From the NCBI GenBank assembly GCA_937930465.1, contig CALGKV010000149.1, forward strand, positions 1-9,638: 9,638 nucleotides of DNA, given 5' to 3'. The DNA comes from Methanosuratincolales archaeon. GTDB lineage: Archaea > Thermoproteota > Methanomethylicia > Methanomethylicales > Methanomethylicaceae. The notes under the pieces are model-generated. The model ran no database searches. It saw nothing but the letters and a program-made list of their open reading frames with translations, and was not told where the DNA came from. Positions 6,682 to 9,638 of the stretch are shown in pieces (positions within the stretch are counted from its first letter, which is position 1; every line of letters begins with the position of its first letter). The translations under genes were made by a program, and so were the position numbers.

Positions 6682-6697
6682 ATCGCGCTGTAGCGAT
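6682..6697. terminator. Short inverted repeat between convergent genes
   Basis: ATCGC (6682-6686) and GCGAT (6693-6697) flank a 6-base loop in the 33-bp gap between the permease and HAD stops. The stem is only 5 bp and has no oligo-T tail on either strand, so a terminator role is only suggested by its location. Confidence 0.25.
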
Positions 6698-6711
6698 CCC
6701 CTCCACCCATT

Positions 6712-7515
6712 TCATTTCTTGGCGAATATCTCCTGGAGCTCTGCCACGCTAGGGATGATTACTTCCGGCCTTATGCGGCTCTTCTCAAGGTCTTCCACCT
6801 TCGTCGAGCCTGAAAGGACAAGCACCCCCGTGATGCCAGCCCGCCTCGCGGCAGCCATGTCTATTTTGAGCGTGTCCCCAACCATGGCGACCTCAGAGCT
6901 CTTCAGGCCCAATAGCCTCAGGGCGATGCTCATTATCCTCTTGGACGGCTTGCCTATGACTGTGGGTCTCACCCCGGTCGCGGTCGCCAATGCCTCCACT
7001 ATGGACCCCGCCCCCGGGATGTACCCCTCTTCAAGCGGCAGCCTAGGGTCCGTGTTTGTCGCAATGAACCTTGCCCCGTTCTGGATTGCATGGCAGGCAG
7101 CCGCTAGTTTTTCGTATGTCAGGTGCATGTCCAGGCCGCACACCACGTACGTCGCCCTCCTGGCCTCTTCCGTGCCCAGCACCCTGAACCCCTCCCCTTG
7201 GAGGGCTTTCACAAGCCCTTGCTCGCCCAAGGCAAAACAATCGCCGCCCCCAAGGCGCTTCAGGTACATGGCTGTAGCCACGGAGGAGGTCATGACTTCG
7301 TGTTCACAGACTTCGATCCCCATACCTGCGAGCTTTTCCATGTATTCCTTGGGAGTCTTCGTCGAGTTGTTGGTCAGGAAGAGGATCTTCTTCCCCCCTT
7401 CCCTCAGCATGCCTATAGCTTCGCGCGCCCCCTGCACCGGACGGTTGCCGACATAGATGCAGCCATCGAGATCGAATATGAACCCTTTCTTTTCCCTTAA
7501 AGCTTCATTGTGCAT
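6712..7515 (-). CDS. HAD-superfamily IIA (NagD-like) phosphatase
   Basis: A cytosolic Mg-dependent phosphatase of 267 residues, the usual NagD length. HAD motif I is DLDGCIYVG with nucleophile D15 and acid D17; motif II is TNNST starting at T48; the motif III lysine is K189 in IGKPS; motif IV is GDTLKID with D214 and D219. The intervening stretch, about 80-185, is the C2-type cap that selects the substrate, with ATNTDPRLP and GYIPGAGSIV as typical cap landmarks. Family members hydrolyse nucleoside monophosphates, phosphoglycolate, glycerol phosphate or p-nitrophenyl phosphate; the true substrate cannot be told from sequence. The ATG at 7515 lies about 26 bp after a TATA box on the same strand, implying a leaderless mRNA. 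It stands alone, convergent with the ABC exporter and divergent from znuA. A long open frame on the opposite strand is a shadow of its codon bias. Confidence 0.94.
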   Translation of the reverse strand: MHNEALREKKGFIFDLDGCIYVGNRPVQGAREAIGMLREGGKKILFLTNNSTKTPKEYMEKLAGMGIEVCEHEVMTSSVATAMYLKRLGGGDCFALGEQGLVKALQGEGFRVLGTEEARRATYVVCGLDMHLTYEKLAAACHAIQNGARFIATNTDPRLPLEEGYIPGAGSIVEALATATGVRPTVIGKPSKRIMSIALRLLGLKSSEVAMVGDTLKIDMAAARRAGITGVLVLSGSTKVEDLEKSRIRPEVIIPSVAELQEIFAKK

Positions 7516-7537
7516 AATCGACTGTTTCTCCTGGTGG

Positions 7538-7544
7538 TATATAT
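7538..7544 (-). promoter_or_regulatory. TATA box for the HAD phosphatase gene
   Basis: TATATAT is centred about 26 bp before the ATG at 7515 on the minus strand, the standard archaeal TATA-to-initiation spacing. Transcription would begin at or next to the start codon, giving a leaderless message. A GGAG on the same strand lies too far from the ATG (about 14 bases) to be a convincing ribosome binding site. Confidence 0.55.
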
Positions 7545-7582
7545 CCCTCCTTGGATTTATTATTAACTAATTTGAATCATTT

Positions 7583-7597
7583 TAATAAATATTATTA
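7583..7597. promoter_or_regulatory. Possible operator upstream of znuA
   Basis: TAATAA (7583-7588) and TTATTA (7592-7597) form an inverted repeat around a 3-base centre within a very A/T-rich stretch (about 7555-7620). It lies between the divergent HAD and znuA promoters, where a metal-responsive repressor could bind. In sequence this A/T-rich, such repeats arise easily by chance. Confidence 0.2.
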
Positions 7598-7613
7598 TTT
7601 TTATGCCGTAAAC

Positions 7614-7620
7614 TTAATAT
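7614..7620 (+). promoter_or_regulatory. Candidate TATA box for znuA
   Basis: TTAATAT would place the transcription start near 7642-7646. A GGCGATC sequence at 7643-7649 then ends 4 bases before the ATG at 7654 and resembles the exact GGTGATC site of the ABC ATPase, so a very short leader with a ribosome binding site is plausible. Confidence 0.35.
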
Positions 7621-7653
7621 GACACACTAGGTAAAGGTAATTGGCGATCCACT

Positions 7654-8634
7654 ATGAACTCGAAACAGGTCGCATTGATCTTGACAGTAGCGGTTTTAAT
7701 TCTAGCCGTTTCTGCAGCCCTTTATATCCTGGGTGGCCAGAAACCCCCTCCACAAGAAAGGAATGTGAGCGTTGTCGCGACCTTCTACCCTCTAGCATAC
7801 ATGGTCCAAGAGATAGGAGGCGACCATGTTTCGGTGAAGTCGCTAATCCCGTACAACACCGAGGTCCATTCCTGGCAACCATCGGTCTCCGATATGGTGT
7901 CCATGACAAATGCCGATCTTATAGTCCTCAATGGGGCAGGCCTTGAACAATGGTTCGAAGAGAAAGTCATGCCTTTGCTTAACCTCTCTAGGACACTTGT
8001 AGTGGACACTACAGCGGGCTTGGAGCTTCTTCCTTTGGGCGATCACGAGCACCACCAAGATTATGAAAACGAGCATGAGACTGGCGAGCACAACCACGAA
8101 AGCGATTACGATCCCCACACATGGCTCTCCCCTTACATGGCTATGAAACAGGCAGAGAAGATCTATTTTGCCCTGAAGAATTTCGACCCAGACAACTCTG
8201 AGTACTACAGGCAAAGGTGGGACTCGCTCAAAACAAGGCTCAATTCGCTGGACACCAGCTATCAACAGGAGCTGGCTAACAAGTCTAGGGAAATGATAAT
8301 AACCTCACACGGGGCGTACGGGTACCTTTGCAGCAGATATGGCTTCGAGCAGCGCAGCGTGATAGGGCTGACGGCGGACAAGCAGCCGAGCGTCCAGGAG
8401 ATGCGCGCCATTATCGATCTTATGAATGAGCAGAACATATCGGTTCTTTATTTAGATCCCGCCTATTCGCCATCCTACATTAACTCGATCAAGAGCGAAA
8501 TCGAAAGACAGACGGGAAGGAGGGTTGAGATAGTAAAGCTTTACCTTGGCCTCGGCCCTGTCGACGGGAAAGATTATTTTGAACAACTGGCTTCTAACCT
8601 CCAGAGCCTCAAAATTGGGCTCTTAACCAACTAA
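7654..8634 (+). CDS. znuA: Zinc (or manganese) ABC transporter, substrate-binding protein
   Basis: Captures metal ions outside the cell and delivers them to the ZnuBC pump. The 326-residue protein has one N-terminal hydrophobic segment (about 6-27) without a lipobox cysteine, so it is probably held by an uncleaved anchor or processed as a non-lipoprotein. The cluster A-1 (ZnuA/PsaA) fold is shown by VVATFYPLAYMVQEIGGD (40-57) and the metal ligands H72 (EVHSWQPS), H155 (DPHTW), H219 (SHGAYGY) and D268 (YLDPAYSP), where many zinc binders have Glu. Residues 131-148 form a loop with six histidines, a hallmark of zinc rather than manganese binders. A tight cluster of glycine and charged residues near GLTADKQPSVQEM matches the family's conserved region. 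The start at ATG 7654 follows a GGCGATC site. The gene heads the znuA-znuC-znuB order. Confidence 0.93.
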   Translation: MNSKQVALILTVAVLILAVSAALYILGGQKPPPQERNVSVVATFYPLAYMVQEIGGDHVSVKSLIPYNTEVHSWQPSVSDMVSMTNADLIVLNGAGLEQWFEEKVMPLLNLSRTLVVDTTAGLELLPLGDHEHHQDYENEHETGEHNHESDYDPHTWLSPYMAMKQAEKIYFALKNFDPDNSEYYRQRWDSLKTRLNSLDTSYQQELANKSREMIITSHGAYGYLCSRYGFEQRSVIGLTADKQPSVQEMRAIIDLMNEQNISVLYLDPAYSPSYINSIKSEIERQTGRRVEIVKLYLGLGPVDGKDYFEQLASNLQSLKIGLLTN

Positions 8635-8641
8635 TTTTTTT
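8635..8641 (+). terminator. Oligo-T run after znuA, possible terminator
   Basis: Seven T residues follow the znuA stop directly. Archaeal RNA polymerases often stop at such runs without a hairpin. The overlapping sequence TTATTAAA (8640-8647) could instead serve as a TATA box for znuC, about 25-30 bp before its start. Either way, znuA and znuCB might be expressed at different levels. Confidence 0.35.
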
Positions 8642-8679
8642 ATTAAACCCCCCATAGGATTGATTGATAGGTGGGAAAT

Positions 8680-9459
8680 GTGGGTCAGGTAGCAGTCATC
8701 GAAGTTAATGATCTTCATGTGTCTCGCTCTGGAACGACGGTCATCGAAGGTGCAAATTTTGAGATCATTAAAGGAGACTATGTGGGAATAGTGGGTCCGA
8801 ATGGCGGCGGGAAGACGACCCTGCTCCTTGCCGTGCTGGGGATTATCCCTCGGCATCGCGGCACAGTCAAGATCTTCGGCCAGGACATCGAAAGGTTTTC
8901 TGACTGGGGTAAGATCGCATACGTCTCCCAGGACGCAATCAACTTCGACTCCGACTTTCCCCTGACTGTGAGGGAGCTCGTCTCGCTGGGCAGGCTAGGC
9001 CCCGGAAACCTCGGGAGGCCGCTCCGGAGGGCTGACTGGAGCAAGGTAGACGGGGCGCTGGAATTCATGGGGATCTCCGAGCTCGCGGGCAAGCGGATTG
9101 GCGAGCTTTCTGGCGGCCAGAAGCAGCGCATGTTTGTAGCGATGGCGCTGGTCAGGGACCCTGAAGTGATAATCCTAGACGAGCCGGTGGCTGGGATTGA
9201 CGCAGTGACACAGGAGAAGTTCTACCAGAAGATGAGCGACCTCAACCGGAGTAAGGGCATCACGATACTTATGGTGTCGCACGATCTTACCGCAGTCTTC
9301 TGCAGGATGTCGAAGCTCATATGCGTCAACAGGGAGGTGAATGTGGCGGAGATATCCCCCGACGTGGATCCAAACGAGATACTCCGGAAGGCCTACGGCG
9401 AGCATTTCCACTTCGTCTTCCACAGACACGAATGCAAGGGGGAGTTCAGGGATGATTAG
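8680..9459 (+). CDS. znuC: Zinc (or manganese) ABC transporter, ATP-binding protein
   Basis: Cytoplasmic ATPase that energises metal import through ZnuB; 259 residues from the chosen start. Motifs: Walker A GPNGGGKTT (39-47), Q-loop Q84 in YVSQDA, signature LSGGQ (143-147), Walker B VIILDEP (163-169), D-loop AGID, and switch H201 in VSHDL. The C-terminus carries H242, H244, H248 and H250 (the EHFHFVFHRHEC segment), a short histidine cluster common in ZnuC-type ATPases. The GTG at 8680 is preferred because AGGTGG at 8669-8674 would serve as its ribosome binding site at 5 bases; a GTG at 8671 is possible if the mRNA is leaderless. The last 8 bases overlap znuB. The metal is inferred from the partner proteins; manganese or iron importers share this layout. 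Confidence 0.94.
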   Translation: MGQVAVIEVNDLHVSRSGTTVIEGANFEIIKGDYVGIVGPNGGGKTTLLLAVLGIIPRHRGTVKIFGQDIERFSDWGKIAYVSQDAINFDSDFPLTVRELVSLGRLGPGNLGRPLRRADWSKVDGALEFMGISELAGKRIGELSGGQKQRMFVAMALVRDPEVIILDEPVAGIDAVTQEKFYQKMSDLNRSKGITILMVSHDLTAVFCRMSKLICVNREVNVAEISPDVDPNEILRKAYGEHFHFVFHRHECKGEFRDD

Positions 9460-9638
9460 CCCTGCCTTCTCAATATTGGACCTGATCGGCTACCAGTTCT
9501 TCCAGTACGCCTTGATCGGCGGGAGCTTGGCTGCATTCGCCTGCGGGTGGATCGGCCTCTTCTTGGTGCTGAGGAGGGAAGCCATGATAGTCGACGGTGT
9601 GGCGCACACGGCTTTCGGCGGGATAGCCCTGGGGATTT
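9452..9638 (+). CDS. znuB: Zinc (or manganese) ABC transporter permease, N-terminal part (runs off window)
   Basis: First 62 residues of an ABC-3 family membrane permease; the rest lies beyond the right edge. The opening reads ISPAFSILDLIGYQFFQYAL, then a first hydrophobic segment (GGSLAAFACGWIGLFLVLRR, about 23-42) and the family hallmark VDGVAHTAFGGIALG (about 47-61), matching the usual 'GDglaHaalpGvalG' pattern. The ATG at 9452 overlaps the end of znuC by 8 bases, and GGGGGAG at 9438-9444 is a strong, well-spaced ribosome binding site inside znuC. This indicates translational coupling and one transport complex with ZnuA and ZnuC. Confidence 0.92.
   Translation, partial: MISPAFSILDLIGYQFFQYALIGGSLAAFACGWIGLFLVLRREAMIVDGVAHTAFGGIALGI

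Noticed and set aside
6602..7456. 284-codon open frame on the plus strand opposite the HAD gene
   Set aside because: The minus-strand frame carries every HAD motif. The plus-strand product is rich in Ser, Pro and Ala with no recognisable domain, as expected from the complement of a G/C-biased gene.

Overview
The window reads as part of an archaeal chromosome, most plausibly from the TACK lineage. Several start regions carry an A/T-rich TATA-like element about 25-30 bp upstream and a short or absent leader, instead of bacterial -35/-10 boxes. Other starts use GGTGATC- or GGAG-type Shine-Dalgarno sequences. GTG and TTG starts are common, and AGG (Arg) and ATA (Ile) codons are frequent. The first complete gene carries the TackOD1 zinc domain, typical of Thaumarchaeota and relatives. 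The lineage assignment is inference; I cannot name a species.

Layout. (1) 1-345 +: C-terminal end of a gene entering from the left, weakly resembling a SAM-dependent methyltransferase. (2) 469-2975 +: two-gene unit, a TackOD1-type cysteine-rich protein with a nuclease-fold-like C-terminus, then 5 bp later a membrane-embedded processive family-2 glycosyltransferase. (3) 3020-3970 -: a lone purC (SAICAR synthase), convergent with the glycosyltransferase. (4) 4098-6678 +: PadR-family regulator, ABC-2 ATPase and ABC-2 permease, tightly packed and likely a self-regulated exporter. (5) 6712-7515 -: NagD-type HAD phosphatase, convergent with the permease. (6) 7654-9638 +: znuA, znuC and the start of znuB, a high-affinity zinc (or manganese) importer cut off by the right edge.

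How the genes work together. The TackOD1 protein probably controls or assists the polysaccharide-synthase-like glycosyltransferase behind it. The PadR protein probably represses its own transporter operon. ZnuA captures metal outside the membrane and passes it to the ZnuB/ZnuC pump. purC (purine synthesis) and the HAD phosphatase are stand-alone metabolic genes. No tRNA, rRNA, CRISPR array, insertion sequence or attachment site was seen. There is no gene-free stretch over 300 bases; the longest gaps (about 120-140 bases each, at 346-468, 3971-4097 and 7516-7653) are promoter regions. I saw no clearly new defence or mobile system. The most unusual element is the TackOD1/degenerate-nuclease protein coupled to the glycosyltransferase.
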